DNA from: Vibrio celticus
GTDB taxonomy: Bacteria; Pseudomonadota; Gammaproteobacteria; Enterobacterales; Vibrionaceae
Assembly (NCBI RefSeq): GCF_024347335.1
Contig: NZ_AP025464.1
Span: 620,001-684,000 of the forward strand
Direction of reading: 5' to 3'
DNA: 64,000 nucleotides
The notes beneath the pieces are model-generated. The model worked only from the letters and a program-made list of their open reading frames with translations. It was not told the origin of the DNA and made no database searches. Position 1 is the first letter of the stretch. Each line of letters starts with the position of its first letter. Shown in pieces: positions 9,123-18,301 of the stretch. The position numbers and the translations under genes are program-made.

Positions 9123-9202
9123 ACGCAATTCTTTATTGCGATGCCGATTACTGAAAAGTAAAACACCATCTTAATGTCGACATGAATCAACATTACAAAA
9201 TT
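9048..9202. repeat. Left direct repeat of the genomic island
   Basis: 155 bp that align without gaps to 39832-39986, with about five mismatches. The repeat covers tRNA-Leu from the T stem to its 5' end and the spacer as far as ACATTACAAAATT. Beyond both ends the two copies diverge at once. Confidence 0.85.
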
Positions 9203-9436
9203 CTTTATCTCTAGAACTGTGTTGTCCTGAGAACGAGGCGTACTTTAACTGATTAAGATAATGAGTCAATAAAAAAATTTATTTATTGGATTCAATTGGT
9301 TAAAAACCGTTCCAACGTTTGTTTTTCGACCTAAAATCGAGAGAGAATTATACACAACAATTAAGCACAGGATAAACTGGCAATGAGCAGCGCACAAAGA
9401 ATGCAGCACAGGATGTTTATTCGATTAACATGAAAA

Positions 9437-9471
9437 TGAAGCGGACAGAATATTCTATCCAATGTCCGCTT
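9437..9471. terminator. Hairpin H4 after the ABC-3C operon
   Basis: Ten-base perfect arms GAAGCGGACA / TGTCCGCTTC around a 15-nt loop, 19 nt beyond the stop of the last ABC-3C gene. The outer stem matches the hairpin at 28773-28823. Probably a terminator. Confidence 0.6.
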
Positions 9472-9489
9472 CGAAACTTTGTACATAAA

Positions 9490-11451
9490 TTAAGACACAG
9501 GCCACTCTTCTGGAATTAACTTTTCTGTCCCAACCTTATGCCATCGATATTTAACCGCATTTTTATATCTTTTATCATCAGAAAAATACGCATGCTCCAA
9601 GACTAGAACTTGTAGTCCACTACGACGTTCAACTTCATCAAATAGAAAGTCAAAATATTGTTTTAGGGCTAAGGTATCTTCATCCATTTGTGTATTACTC
9701 ACGCCTACTTTTAACTCAACTTCAGACTCATTACCTTCTTTCATTGAGAAGTATGGGCGACTAACTTGGTCAATTACAACAAAATTAGGAACTGGTCTCT
9801 TAGCTTCTTTAAGATATCTTTGCATTCCAAATATTAACGATAAATGTATAGTGAGATAGTTTTCATCAGATCCTACATCATCAAACTGATACTCTCTCCC
9901 AGCTTCATTATCGTAAAGAACCACGCTAGGCTTCTTTGAGAAAAACTGTATTTTGCTTGTATCACAAGGAATTCCTCTCGGTAAATCTTTCATAACCTCC
10001 GATGCATAATTAGATATTGTATTTTCAATTATACTTAATCTTTGCATCTTCCTCTCAATATTAAACCTTTCCTCTAGCTCTTCTTTTTCTTCTATATACG
10101 CATTGAGCCTTGTTGAATCAAATGAAGAGTTGAAATCATGCGAATCCAAAAAATATGAAATCCTACCCGAAATCCTTGCTGCTCTCTGTGAAAGGTTATT
10201 AAATCTTTTCGCTTCCTCTGACTCAGCAATTAATGATTTTATATTGTTATCTAAATTCACTATTTCTCGCGTATTTAATTCAATTTCTTCGTCGATACTA
10301 CGAATTAGGTTATCGACATTAGGTTTATGTTTTGATACAACTTTTCTTTCAAACTCTAACGACTTAAATGAACCATTAATTTTTTCAACAACTTCGTTAA
10401 CTTCTGCAATATTAGAGTCACAGATAGGACATACATGAACATCATAACAGTTATAAAGGTCTAAGGATTTTAATTTTTTAGTTTGACTTTCTACTGTTGA
10501 CTTAAATGATGACGATTCACTTCCAATATTTAACGCCGACTTCCTTTTTCTCTTCAATCGACTGATCTCAGAATGAATACAAGACTTATCTTTAATTAAA
10601 CTATTGATTTCATCTTCATTTGGTATATTAACTTTTTTGAAATCCCATTTGGAAACATTTAGTAACCTTTCAATCAAAGCGTCTGCCTCTACAGGAAGCT
10701 CTTGATTCTCGTATATACCAACTTGACGTGACTCCCTAAGTAAGGAATGGCATTTATTAATAAAATCCAAGTTCGACTTATTTAAGTTTTCTTTTCGCTT
10801 CACCTCAGCTTCAATCATTTTTTCCAGTTGCTTTAGCCTGCGCTCCGCCGCTATTTCATCTTCCTTTTGAGCCCCAAGGAAGAACGGCATTGCACCTACA
10901 ATCATTGGTGCAGCTCGAGAATCATCCAGTCCATGCATTAGAATCGTATCACTATCCACTACGTTTTTAGTGAGATACATGTACGGAGTCGCTTGACGTA
11001 TAGATATTCTATTTCTGTCTGCTATCGAACTATCGCCACCTTGGTAAGCATTGCCGATTCCAAATAGCTTCTCAATAGCTAAGCGTGCCTGCTCTAAACT
11101 GGCCCTTCCTTTTAAGTCTTCGATTTTTCCCGGTACGTTAACACAAGCACCATATTCAACGAACATTTTAGTGGACGTCTTTGCACTTTTCTTAGGAATA
11201 GCCCTAGAAACAATCAGATCTACGTCTCCATTTGTCCATTTCGTAAGTACAAATGAAGTTCTATCTTTAATAAATGAAGGAATTCTACAAGATGAGGAAC
11301 CCAAACAATAATCAATTACTCTAATTATTGCTGTTTTACCAGTATTAGAGTCGCCAGTTATTATATTTACTTCTCCTAATGAGAAGTTTAAGTCACGCGT
11401 TTTACCATCAAGGCTATAAAATCTAATACTTTCTAAATTCCAACTTTTCAT
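9490..11451 (-). CDS. ABC-3C system ATPase (DUF3732-like, SMC/Rad50-type)
   Basis: The ATPase of an ABC-three-component conflict system. The 653-residue protein has a Walker A in ITGDSNTGKTAIIRVIDYCL (Lys39), long charged coiled-coil stretches (about 200-320 and 350-480) and between them a CPIC motif near residues 340-343 like a Rad50 zinc hook. A late Walker B-like VVIDQVSRPYF (about residue 560) has the D-Q form typical of DUF3732 rather than the usual D-E. Its ATG overlaps the stop of the middle component by 4 nt. It is last of three genes in one operon. Family function is known by classification and gene context; the phage range is not known. Confidence 0.85.
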   Translation of the reverse strand: MKSWNLESIRFYSLDGKTRDLNFSLGEVNIITGDSNTGKTAIIRVIDYCLGSSSCRIPSFIKDRTSFVLTKWTNGDVDLIVSRAIPKKSAKTSTKMFVEYGACVNVPGKIEDLKGRASLEQARLAIEKLFGIGNAYQGGDSSIADRNRISIRQATPYMYLTKNVVDSDTILMHGLDDSRAAPMIVGAMPFFLGAQKEDEIAAERRLKQLEKMIEAEVKRKENLNKSNLDFINKCHSLLRESRQVGIYENQELPVEADALIERLLNVSKWDFKKVNIPNEDEINSLIKDKSCIHSEISRLKRKRKSALNIGSESSSFKSTVESQTKKLKSLDLYNCYDVHVCPICDSNIAEVNEVVEKINGSFKSLEFERKVVSKHKPNVDNLIRSIDEEIELNTREIVNLDNNIKSLIAESEEAKRFNNLSQRAARISGRISYFLDSHDFNSSFDSTRLNAYIEEKEELEERFNIERKMQRLSIIENTISNYASEVMKDLPRGIPCDTSKIQFFSKKPSVVLYDNEAGREYQFDDVGSDENYLTIHLSLIFGMQRYLKEAKRPVPNFVVIDQVSRPYFSMKEGNESEVELKVGVSNTQMDEDTLALKQYFDFLFDEVERRSGLQVLVLEHAYFSDDKRYKNAVKYRWHKVGTEKLIPEEWPVS

Positions 11452-11930
11452 ATTTCCAGCCCTAGATGATTATATATTGTACTTGTAGAATCAACTTGAC
11501 CTAGCCATTGGCCAAATCTATATGATTTAGTTATTATTCTGCCCAACTCGCTACTCGTCGACACCTTTTTTGGAGGTATAATATTTTCACCATCAGAGAT
11601 CAATCTTCCAAAAGAATTTATTCCTATAATCTTTTTTGCAGCTCCGAATTTAATTGCACTCTTAGTAATTATTTTTGTATTTGATATTAAGTCAGCCAAC
11701 TCAATAATAATATTAGGATTTCTATCAACCCAAGTAAAAAAACCAGTATCTACACGCGTATTCTTGAAAGATGTATCGTAATTACTTGACATCGAAATAG
11801 GTAGTGCTAGAAACGCTAATGGAAATTCGACACCTTGCGAAGACTCACTTTGAAAACCTTGAATATAGCCATGTAATATTAACGCACAATATGCAGGATT
11901 GGTTTCCACAAAAACATCATCATAGATCAA
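11448..11930 (-). CDS. ABC-3C system middle component
   Basis: A 160-residue protein between the nuclease-like and ATPase genes, where ABC-3C operons carry the middle component. It starts MIYDDVFVETNPAYCALILHG; the opening with N-P-A-Y/F and later LPISMSSNYDTSFKNT fit the middle-component family, which has no known enzyme motif and is thought to link the other two proteins. The stop overlaps the ATPase start (ATGA) and the start is 3 nt after the upstream gene's stop. The call rests as much on position as on sequence. Confidence 0.75.
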   Translation of the reverse strand: MIYDDVFVETNPAYCALILHGYIQGFQSESSQGVEFPLAFLALPISMSSNYDTSFKNTRVDTGFFTWVDRNPNIIIELADLISNTKIITKSAIKFGAAKKIIGINSFGRLISDGENIIPPKKVSTSSELGRIITKSYRFGQWLGQVDSTSTIYNHLGLEI

Positions 11931-11933
11931 AAT

Positions 11934-13196
11934 TTAGTCCTCATCAGTAATACGTTCCATATAGTCAGGATGCCATCCTACTGATTTCTTCGCAGATAAT
12001 ATTTGGTAACTGCCTCGCACCAAATCAGGGTTTGTCCAACCATACCGGATAGGTGGAACTTCATTATGAGCTTCAAAGTGAGACCACTTTAGCAGCTTTT
12101 TACCAACTTCAACCTTCTGAGCTTCTTGTTCTATATCTTCTGTCACTTCTTCGAAAAGATCTTTCCATTCGCTTACCAATCTCGAATCATATTGCGTTAT
12201 CTTGGTTGCCAACGATAACCTTCGTTCAATCCATTGTCTTCTTTGGTTTCTAGCCTTCATTTCAGTTACTGCTGATCTTCTTTTCTGGCTATCAGTCGCG
12301 TTAATCAAGTCAAGTTGCTTTTCGAGCATCGGCGTCAAATTAGGCTCAGGAAAGATATCATTAAGAATATCAGAGTCATCTGTAAGCCCATCATCAATTA
12401 AAATAGCAGCCTTTTCTGCGATAAACTGTTTTAGTTCTTCCGCATATATAGCTCTAGCTCTTTCCCCAGTGAGACTTTCAATTACTTCTCTATCCCACCA
12501 AGACAATATTAATTTTGCTAGTTCCATTCTAATATATTCCGGATATAATTTACTTATAACCTTTTCAACTTCTTTTCTACCTTCATGTATCTGAAAAGCG
12601 CCTTTTTTATGAGTTATATTATTAACAAGTTTAACTTGATCAGGATTTGACATATCTAAAAAAGACTTACAGCCTTTGTATTTATTTTCATAGGGTAACG
12701 AATTTGGTTTTTGACTATTTTTTATTCGTTGTTTGTTATCTAGCTCCACTTCCTTCCTGGCATCTATAACTTTTTTGGCCTCTTTCCGCATCTCTTCAAC
12801 TAAAATACTTCTATCACTTGACGTATCAGAAAGAACCTTAAGTGGCGAGTCCTCTTTAATATCAGCAACCGTCACTAACACAAACAAACCTTGGGATAAG
12901 GAATGTTTACTAATGAAATCAACCCAAACATTAATTGTTGACCAAAATTCTCGACTGGCTACACTTATTTTCTTTTCAGCATCAATAGAATGTTTAAGCT
13001 GATGGAGCTCTTTACTAGCACCATCACACAATTCAACATCATCCCATGTCTCCACTGAGACAAAAGCTTTGTCATTTGTTGAATCAAATAAGAGAGTAAG
13101 GGCATAAACACTCTGGTAGTAATAACCTAAAGCGGGGCCAGTTGCAGAATGCACATTACTGCCGGAGGAACTCTCCCCGTGTAAGTCTTCTTCCAT
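11934..13196 (-). CDS. ABC-3C system effector with Cap4-like nuclease domain
   Basis: First gene of the ABC-3C operon, 420 residues. The N-terminus holds a PD-(D/E)XK-type domain: GYYYQSVYALTLLF, then VSVETWDDVEL (Glu49, Asp52/53) and HQLKHS (Gln66, Lys68), the pattern of the Cap4/dsDNA nuclease group. The C-terminal part is the ABC-3C-specific domain, ending with RYGWTNPDLVRGSYQIL and GWHPDY. It likely cuts or binds DNA once the ATPase is triggered; that is inference from the family. Confidence 0.82.
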   Translation of the reverse strand: MEEDLHGESSSGSNVHSATGPALGYYYQSVYALTLLFDSTNDKAFVSVETWDDVELCDGASKELHQLKHSIDAEKKISVASREFWSTINVWVDFISKHSLSQGLFVLVTVADIKEDSPLKVLSDTSSDRSILVEEMRKEAKKVIDARKEVELDNKQRIKNSQKPNSLPYENKYKGCKSFLDMSNPDQVKLVNNITHKKGAFQIHEGRKEVEKVISKLYPEYIRMELAKLILSWWDREVIESLTGERARAIYAEELKQFIAEKAAILIDDGLTDDSDILNDIFPEPNLTPMLEKQLDLINATDSQKRRSAVTEMKARNQRRQWIERRLSLATKITQYDSRLVSEWKDLFEEVTEDIEQEAQKVEVGKKLLKWSHFEAHNEVPPIRYGWTNPDLVRGSYQILSAKKSVGWHPDYMERITDED

Positions 13197-13699
13197 ACCT
13201 ATTTCCTAAGCATAATAAAACGTCCGTCGACAACTTAGCCTCGAACGGGTTCAAAGTAGAAGTACGTGCAATGATCCAGCAACGTGCTCTCACCGAAACT
13301 ATGAACAACAGGGTATTATGAAGATGTACGAACATCAACAACACTCATCTTAATATATCAGAATATGTTGTCATGGACCCGCGCACCAAAGCTCAAAACT
13401 CTGTTTTTAGTCTTATTTTTGAGCTATGGACGAAGTGAACGATATTTCTGGCCATTAGACCTTATCTATCCTTAGTAGAGGCTCGGCAACCTTAAATGCC
13501 CCAAAGATCAATAGCATTTTCCGCGCATTCTCCATGCTCTAGTTATAGCTTGCGGGTCGTTTACACCGAATTAGCTATGGAATGGCTCTTGACCTTATTC
13601 TGCGAAAATTTCTATATGATTTAATCAGCAACGTTGTTTTCTGTCTGGTTTTAATCATGTTTTGTAAGTCAATTTTTTGGCCATTATTTAGGTGGACAT
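13197..13699. other. Intergenic stretch upstream of the ABC-3C operon
   Basis: No convincing gene. It must contain the ABC-3C promoter (minus strand) and ends at the IS4-family element. Reading frames here are short and lack ribosome sites. Confidence 0.5.
13690..13699. repeat. Left 10-bp target duplication of IS4 copy 1
   Basis: AGGTGGACAT, repeated exactly at 15092-15101. Confidence 0.9.
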
Positions 13700-15091
13700 C
13701 ATAGACAGGATCTTAAGCTCTAAGCTATTTATTTAGATAGAAAAAAGGCTTCATTTATGATCAGATAATCGTCGCCAAACAAACCACCCATATCAACCGT
13801 GAAGCCGATGACGATTATCTCCCTACAAAAGCAGTTTAAGCAATTCTTTAATGCTGATAGCCTTCAAAAAATGGCGAAAAGTACAGGACTTATGAAGCGA
13901 TGTCGGGCTATCTTACCCGACCAGCTAGTAGTAAGCCTAGTGGCCGCTTTGAGCAAAGGAAACTGCTCATCTATTGCCGATTTACTAAGGCAATTCAATG
14001 GGATGTGCTTAAGCGCTAAAGATACTGTGGCTTATAAGCCCTACCATAACCAGTTAAGAAAAGAAGAATTTCCGATATTCATGCGCCAATTGGCCATGCG
14101 AGCGATAGCTCAGTTTGCTCGCCAGCAGAGTGCCAACCTACCAGATAAACTCGCCACCTTTGATGATGTGCTGCTTCAAGATGGTAGCTCTTTCCACATT
14201 CATCGTGACCTTTCGAACGTTTACCCGAGCCGATTTAAACGCAATCCAGCCGCAGTTGAATGCCATATGACAATGTCTTTAAAAAAGCTTTTCTCCAGTC
14301 GCAATGAGCATCAGCGCTGATACAGCATCAGAAAGAGACTTTTTGCCCGCCCCCAAAACAATGAGTAACAAATTGTTGTTGGCTGACGCAGGGTACCCTG
14401 ACTTCCAATTCTTTACTGAGCTTGAACTGTATGGTGGTTTCTATATTTTTTCGAGGAGCAAAGTCCCTGAATCCTCATGTTATAGAAGCGAGAAACGGTC
14501 AGGGCCGGCATTTATCTAAACTAGAAGGAAAGAAGCTCAAAGACATCACTCGAGGTACTAATCGCTCACAGGTACTCGACCTTAAAGTTCGTAGTGGTAA
14601 GCAAGAATTTAGAGTGGTAAGACGTTGGTTTGCAGAAGAAAAGCGATTCTGTATTTGGTTAACTAACTTGCCTTCAGGTACCTATACTGCTGATGACATA
14701 ATGGCGATCTACCGCTGTCGATGGCAGGTGGAGTTGCTTTTTAAAGAATTAAAATCTCACACAAACTGGCAACGATTTGTCACCGCACAAAAGGCCATCG
14801 TTGATGGGCTTATCTGGGCCAGTTTACTCTCGCTGATCATCAGGCGCAGTACTGCGCTTCAGATAATGCCATCGGTCTCGCTGTTTAAGGCGGCAAAAAA
14901 TGTGGATGTGTGGCTGTTGCCCATATTTGAATGTATCAGCCACAAGGCATGGTCAGAAATAGGCAATAAACTGGAATGGGCCTCTAGCTATATATTTAAG
15001 AACGCACAAAAGTCCGCCCAGAGGAAGTCAAAGAAAAACATCACGTTAGACGGGATTTATGCTGGTCTTAATGCTTAAGGTTCAGTCTATG
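13700..15091 (+). mobile_element. IS4-family insertion sequence, copy 1
   Basis: 1392 bp with imperfect terminal inverted repeats CATAGACAGGATCTTAAG and CTTAAGGTTCAGTCTATG and an exact 10-bp target duplication (AGGTGGACAT). It is nearly identical to copy 2 at 51535-52921; five length differences all fall in A or T runs. It landed at the left edge of hairpin H5. Confidence 0.95.
13799..15078 (+). pseudogene. IS4-family transposase, frame broken twice
   Basis: DDE transposase with the first Asp in LLQDGSSFH, the second in LLLADAGYPDFQ and the IS4 Y-R-E-K signature in YRCRWQVELLFKELK. Two single-base extensions, in the A run at 14281-14286 and the T run at 14446-14451, shift the frame, leaving pieces at 13799-14320, 14304-14519 and 14422-15078. 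Correcting these two runs to the lengths in copy 2 restores one frame of about 425 residues. Starts GTG at 13799, with ATG at 13808 as an alternative. Real decay or consensus error both possible. Confidence 0.9.
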
Positions 15092-15101
15092 AGGTGGACA
15101 T
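15092..15101. repeat. Right 10-bp target duplication of IS4 copy 1
   Basis: AGGTGGACAT, same as 13690-13699; it overlaps the left arm of hairpin H5. Confidence 0.9.
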
Positions 15102-15138
15102 AAATCCTTTCTATAACTTTTATTTAGGTTTTTCGTCC
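15096..15138. repeat. Module-border hairpin H5
   Basis: Imperfect inverted repeat of 43 nt: GGAC, AAATCCTTT, loop, TTTAGGTTT, GTCC. Same layout as hairpins at 22218, 28777 and 39557. The IS4 target duplication covers its first bases, so the whole hairpin survives on this side. Confidence 0.6.
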
Positions 15139-15301
15139 AGTTTACGTTGCTCGATATTTACGACACTGGTGACTGGTGTATATCCATTAGATTTTATGTT
15201 CCAATCCAAATCTAACTCCTGACTCATGCCAGATTAGCTCTGTAGTGCTATCTGCCGTTGGGGCTTTTATCGGCTTCATTATGAAACAACAATTCTAGGC
15301 C

Positions 15302-16194
15302 GGCTTTGTTGCTTAAGTCGATGGAACTTAATCTAGAAGCTACGATTTGTGCGGCTATCCCTATCAATCGTCGCAACCTCATGTCTAAACCTCGTTACAA
15401 AACAACCAACTGGAAGCAGTGTAATCAAGCCTTAATAAGCCGTGGTTCTCTGACCTTTTAGATTGACGCGGAAGCGATTTCCGAGTGGAAACAAGGCAAA
15501 CGGGTTAGACCACGCCGATTCAGCGACATATCCTTAATTACCACACTAATGGCGAAACGAGTTTTCTCTATGCAATTGTTGCTACAGGTCTCAAGGTTTA
15601 TTGCGAAGGTGAATGGAAGGTCAAAAAGCATGATACTGGGGGGAAGCGTAGAGTCTGGCGTAAACTGCATATCGCAGTAGATACAAGCACCCACGAAATA
15701 GTCGCAGCAGAGCTGAGTTTATCTAACGTAACTGATACCGAAGTGCTCCCCAACTTACTCAAACAGACACGTCGCAAAATCATTGAGATATCAGGTGATG
15801 GCGCTTATGACACAAGAAATTGCTTTGATGCCATACGGATAAAGCGAGCGGTTCCGCTTATCCCGCCACGAGAAGGAGCTGCATTCTGGGAGCTAGGGCA
15901 CCCTCGCAATTTAGCAGTAGGTTGTCAGAAGCTCTACGGCTCCAACAAGAAATGGAAAAAGCGTTATGGTTATCACAAGCGTTCGCTCTCTGAAACAGCC
16001 ATGTATCGCGTGAAGCAGTTGCTAGGTGGGAGGTTAAGCCTGAGAAACTTCAATGCTCAAGTTGGCGAAACCTACGCCATGATTAAAGCGCTGAACAAGC
16101 TTACAGGTCTTGGTATGCCTGAAACTCAGTGTATTGTTTAATAATCACTCAATCTCGGCTATTTGATTTTCTGTCCGAATTACGCAACAAAGCC
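15302..16194 (+). mobile_element. Degenerate IS5-family (IS903-like) element
   Basis: About 893 bp with recognisable ends GGCTTTGTTGC and GCAACAAAGCC; intact relatives such as 47792-48832 are 1041 bp, so roughly 150 bp are missing inside. No target duplication can be seen, fitting an old insertion. Confidence 0.8.
15381..16141 (+). pseudogene. IS5-family transposase remnant
   Basis: Starts MSKPRYKTTNWKQCNQALIS, then a TAG replaces the Trp codon after SLTF, and a deletion joins AKRVFSM to a later part of the protein out of frame. From 15743 an open frame gives the C-terminal half (GDGAYDTRNCFDA, LIPPREGAAFWE, YHKRSLSETAMYRVKQLLGG). It is close to the element at the right end of the window. 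Here the damage is true decay, unlike the homopolymer breaks in the IS4 and IS66 copies. Confidence 0.88.
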
Positions 16195-16699
16195 CATAGA
16201 AACCCTACCCCGAATCACTCCGAAATTCACCAGCAAAATCACATCACCTGATTATCCGCATGAGTTTACTGACGTCGACGGCGGCGCCACTAAAACAAAA
16301 AATCCGGCATCGATGACCAAAGCCACCAATGCCGGTCGTATTGACTTGGTTAAATATTAGGCTCATATAAAACAATGAGATAAAGCTCTAAGCCGGATTT
16401 AGTAGTATCGATCGGTAACACCACAACTAAAAAACCAGACTTTCATCACAAAAGTAAAAGTTCACTCGCTCTCAGAACGTCTTTAAACAAGCGGATAAAC
16501 TCAATTTTCCTTTCAAAAAGCGTCTACCCTCGCGAGAACCATTCTGAGGGGCTATCAACCATGTTTAAAAAAAATCAAGAACAAATTTCCTGCCATTTAT
16601 ACGCACTTTTCAAAATCAATTTTATAGGGCAAATTTATGTTCATCAGGAAAACTTAACTCCTGATTTAATTGAATAAATCATACTATCGGAATTAAAGA
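16195..16699. other. Intergenic stretch before the replication-like operon
   Basis: One 65-codon frame (16163-16360) starts inside the IS end and has no ribosome site, so I do not call it. The promoter of the 16700 gene should lie here. An imperfect inverted repeat AATCCGGCAT ... ATGCCGG (16300-16335) could end transcription from the left. Confidence 0.45.
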
Positions 16700-17254
16700 A
16701 TGAATACTAAATTAACAACATTAACTAACTCTGTTTCACCATCTAACGTCGCTCACTACGTTAAGCTGGCGTACAACTTGGTGTTCGCTCCATCAAAATT
16801 ACCTGCTGACATCGATAACATTATTGATTCAGAAGAGTGCTATAACGGCGAATGCGATTACTCAAACGGATCCACAGCAATCACCATCGCTCAAAACCAT
16901 TACTTGAGCGAAATTGGTGATCCCATTGAACATATTTTTGAAATGAAAGAATGGATTGGTTCCCATGCAGAAGCCATCAACGATGCAGATATTGAAGTAA
17001 CTACAAATGTTGTGTTTCCCAATCTGGAAAGAGCTTCGTTCAGTTGTATTCACAATAAAAGCAACCTAAAAGGGCTACCTCAGTCCATCTACGATGCAAT
17101 GGCATATGTGATCGAGCATATTGAAATGACTAAGGTTGAAATACTCGAACTTTTTTCTGCTGCCACCCATTCACTGGCTATCGACTGCTTTTACTCAATT
17201 GATGATTTTGACTTTAATGTCAAATCCGCACTTGAGCACGACCTAAACAAATAA
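16700..17254 (+). CDS. Hypothetical protein, 184 aa, first gene of the replication-like operon
   Basis: Not recognised. A mostly helical, acidic 184-residue protein with no signal peptide, membrane segment or clear catalytic motif. Notable pieces are PADIDNIIDSEECYNGECDYSNG (two close cysteines) and a run of acidic residues before the C-terminus. It has only a weak ribosome site. It leads a same-strand series with the 84-residue protein, the 210-residue cysteine-motif protein, the helicase-like protein and the polymerase, so a role in element replication or its control is possible but unproven. Confidence 0.6.
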   Translation: MNTKLTTLTNSVSPSNVAHYVKLAYNLVFAPSKLPADIDNIIDSEECYNGECDYSNGSTAITIAQNHYLSEIGDPIEHIFEMKEWIGSHAEAINDADIEVTTNVVFPNLERASFSCIHNKSNLKGLPQSIYDAMAYVIEHIEMTKVEILELFSAATHSLAIDCFYSIDDFDFNVKSALEHDLNK

Positions 17255-17293
17255 CTGATTCAATATATCAATAAAACCCAAGGAAAAAATCTC

Positions 17294-17548
17294 ATGCCAT
17301 TTAGTACTCAAGCTCTACTCATCACTTACACAAACAAAGCCAAACGACACACCTGCAAAGGTCAGAAAGTCCGAATGGAAGAATTTGTCGAATCCGCAAT
17401 CGAAGTACAGGCGCAAGTTGGCCGTATAGACAACCTAGACGCCATCACTCGTGAGTTTGAACAACGCTTAACTATTAAGTCGAATTGGGGATATAAGCTG
17501 GCTGCTGAGCAACTATCCGAAGCCATTAAAACCGTCGAAAAACACTAA
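17294..17548 (+). CDS. Hypothetical small protein, 84 aa
   Basis: Not recognised. Basic, helical protein starting MPFSTQALLITYTNKAKRHT, preceded by AAGGAAAAAATCTC, an acceptable ribosome site. It lies 39 nt after the previous gene and 130 nt before the next. The 30-bp palindrome at 17625-17654 follows it. No known domain can be named. Confidence 0.6.
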   Translation: MPFSTQALLITYTNKAKRHTCKGQKVRMEEFVESAIEVQAQVGRIDNLDAITREFEQRLTIKSNWGYKLAAEQLSEAIKTVEKH

Positions 17549-17624
17549 CCCTTTAGCAACACCACTTTTTTACTTTGATTTTTGACTAGCCGAGCCTCTC
17601 GGTGACGGCCTTCTTATACCTCAA

Positions 17625-17654
17625 ATTCGGCAGCCAATATATTGGCTGCCGAAT
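17625..17654. promoter_or_regulatory. Perfect 30-bp palindrome
   Basis: Two 15-bp arms with no spacer: ATTCGGCAGCCAATA followed by its exact complement. It is 22-25 nt before the start of the 210-residue gene. No T run follows on either strand, so it looks more like an operator or cruciform than a simple terminator. Confidence 0.65.
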
Positions 17655-17678
17655 CAAGAATAAATTTTGGAGCACATG

Positions 17679-18299
17679 ATGAACTACTCAAACAACACAC
17701 ATACTTCGGCAAACTACGAAACACATGGCCGCAACTCTATGGTGAATTTCAACGATTTTCCTAACGGCGATTCAAGTAACCAACCTAACTTTGCACCTCT
17801 GGCACTTCAGGCTGTTGATTTAAAGAATTCGTCCGCAGAGCTGACCTTCTTTACGCCTATGGCAGAGAAAGTCTACTTTCACTACATGAATGGCTTCGGG
17901 TTCCTTCAGTGCAGTGGATCCGATTGTCTGATGTGCCGCGCTCAAATTAAATTAGATAGCCGCTACCTATTTCCCGTCTACGATCACATTGAGGGAGAGG
18001 TGAAGGTGTTGGCTGTTCCACCATCCGAAAAGCCAAAATCCTTGTTTCCGCAGATCAAGCCTTACGTCACCAAGGGCGGTCAACTCGTGTCAATTGAGAA
18101 AAATGGCTTCAACTATGATGTTCATGCGACTGCCCTCCCCGAGTACGCCACTATCGATGAAGATAAAATTACCGCGTTTTCCGACTCATTCGATTCTGGC
18201 GAAATACGCTTGTCTGATATCTACCGTATTTTGACCGACGACGAACTGCGAGATATCCCAGAGATCGAGAGACGCCTACGTTTCAAAGGTGTGGCTTGA
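17679..18299 (+). CDS. Putative replication accessory protein with CxxxxxCxxC motif
   Basis: About 207 residues. The middle carries FLQCSGSDCLMCRAQ, a three-cysteine cluster followed by a beta-rich region (RYLFPVYDHIEGEVKVLAV), reminiscent of phage single-strand DNA-binding proteins with a zinc site, though I cannot confirm an OB fold. TTG at 17667 and ATG at 17676 are possible starts; GGAG at 17669-17672 has the best spacing to the ATG at 17679. The stop is 2 nt before the ATG of the helicase-like gene, so the two are probably coupled. Confidence 0.55.
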   Translation: MNYSNNTHTSANYETHGRNSMVNFNDFPNGDSSNQPNFAPLALQAVDLKNSSAELTFFTPMAEKVYFHYMNGFGFLQCSGSDCLMCRAQIKLDSRYLFPVYDHIEGEVKVLAVPPSEKPKSLFPQIKPYVTKGGQLVSIEKNGFNYDVHATALPEYATIDEDKITAFSDSFDSGEIRLSDIYRILTDDELRDIPEIERRLRFKGVA

Positions 18300-18301
18300 T
18301 T

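Noticed and set aside
13156..13344. 62-codon minus-strand frame overlapping the first ABC-3C gene
   Set aside because: Overlaps the true start in another frame and has no coding features.
16163..16360. 65-codon plus-strand frame after the IS5 remnant
   Set aside because: Starts inside the IS end, has no ribosome site and low-complexity product; likely chance.
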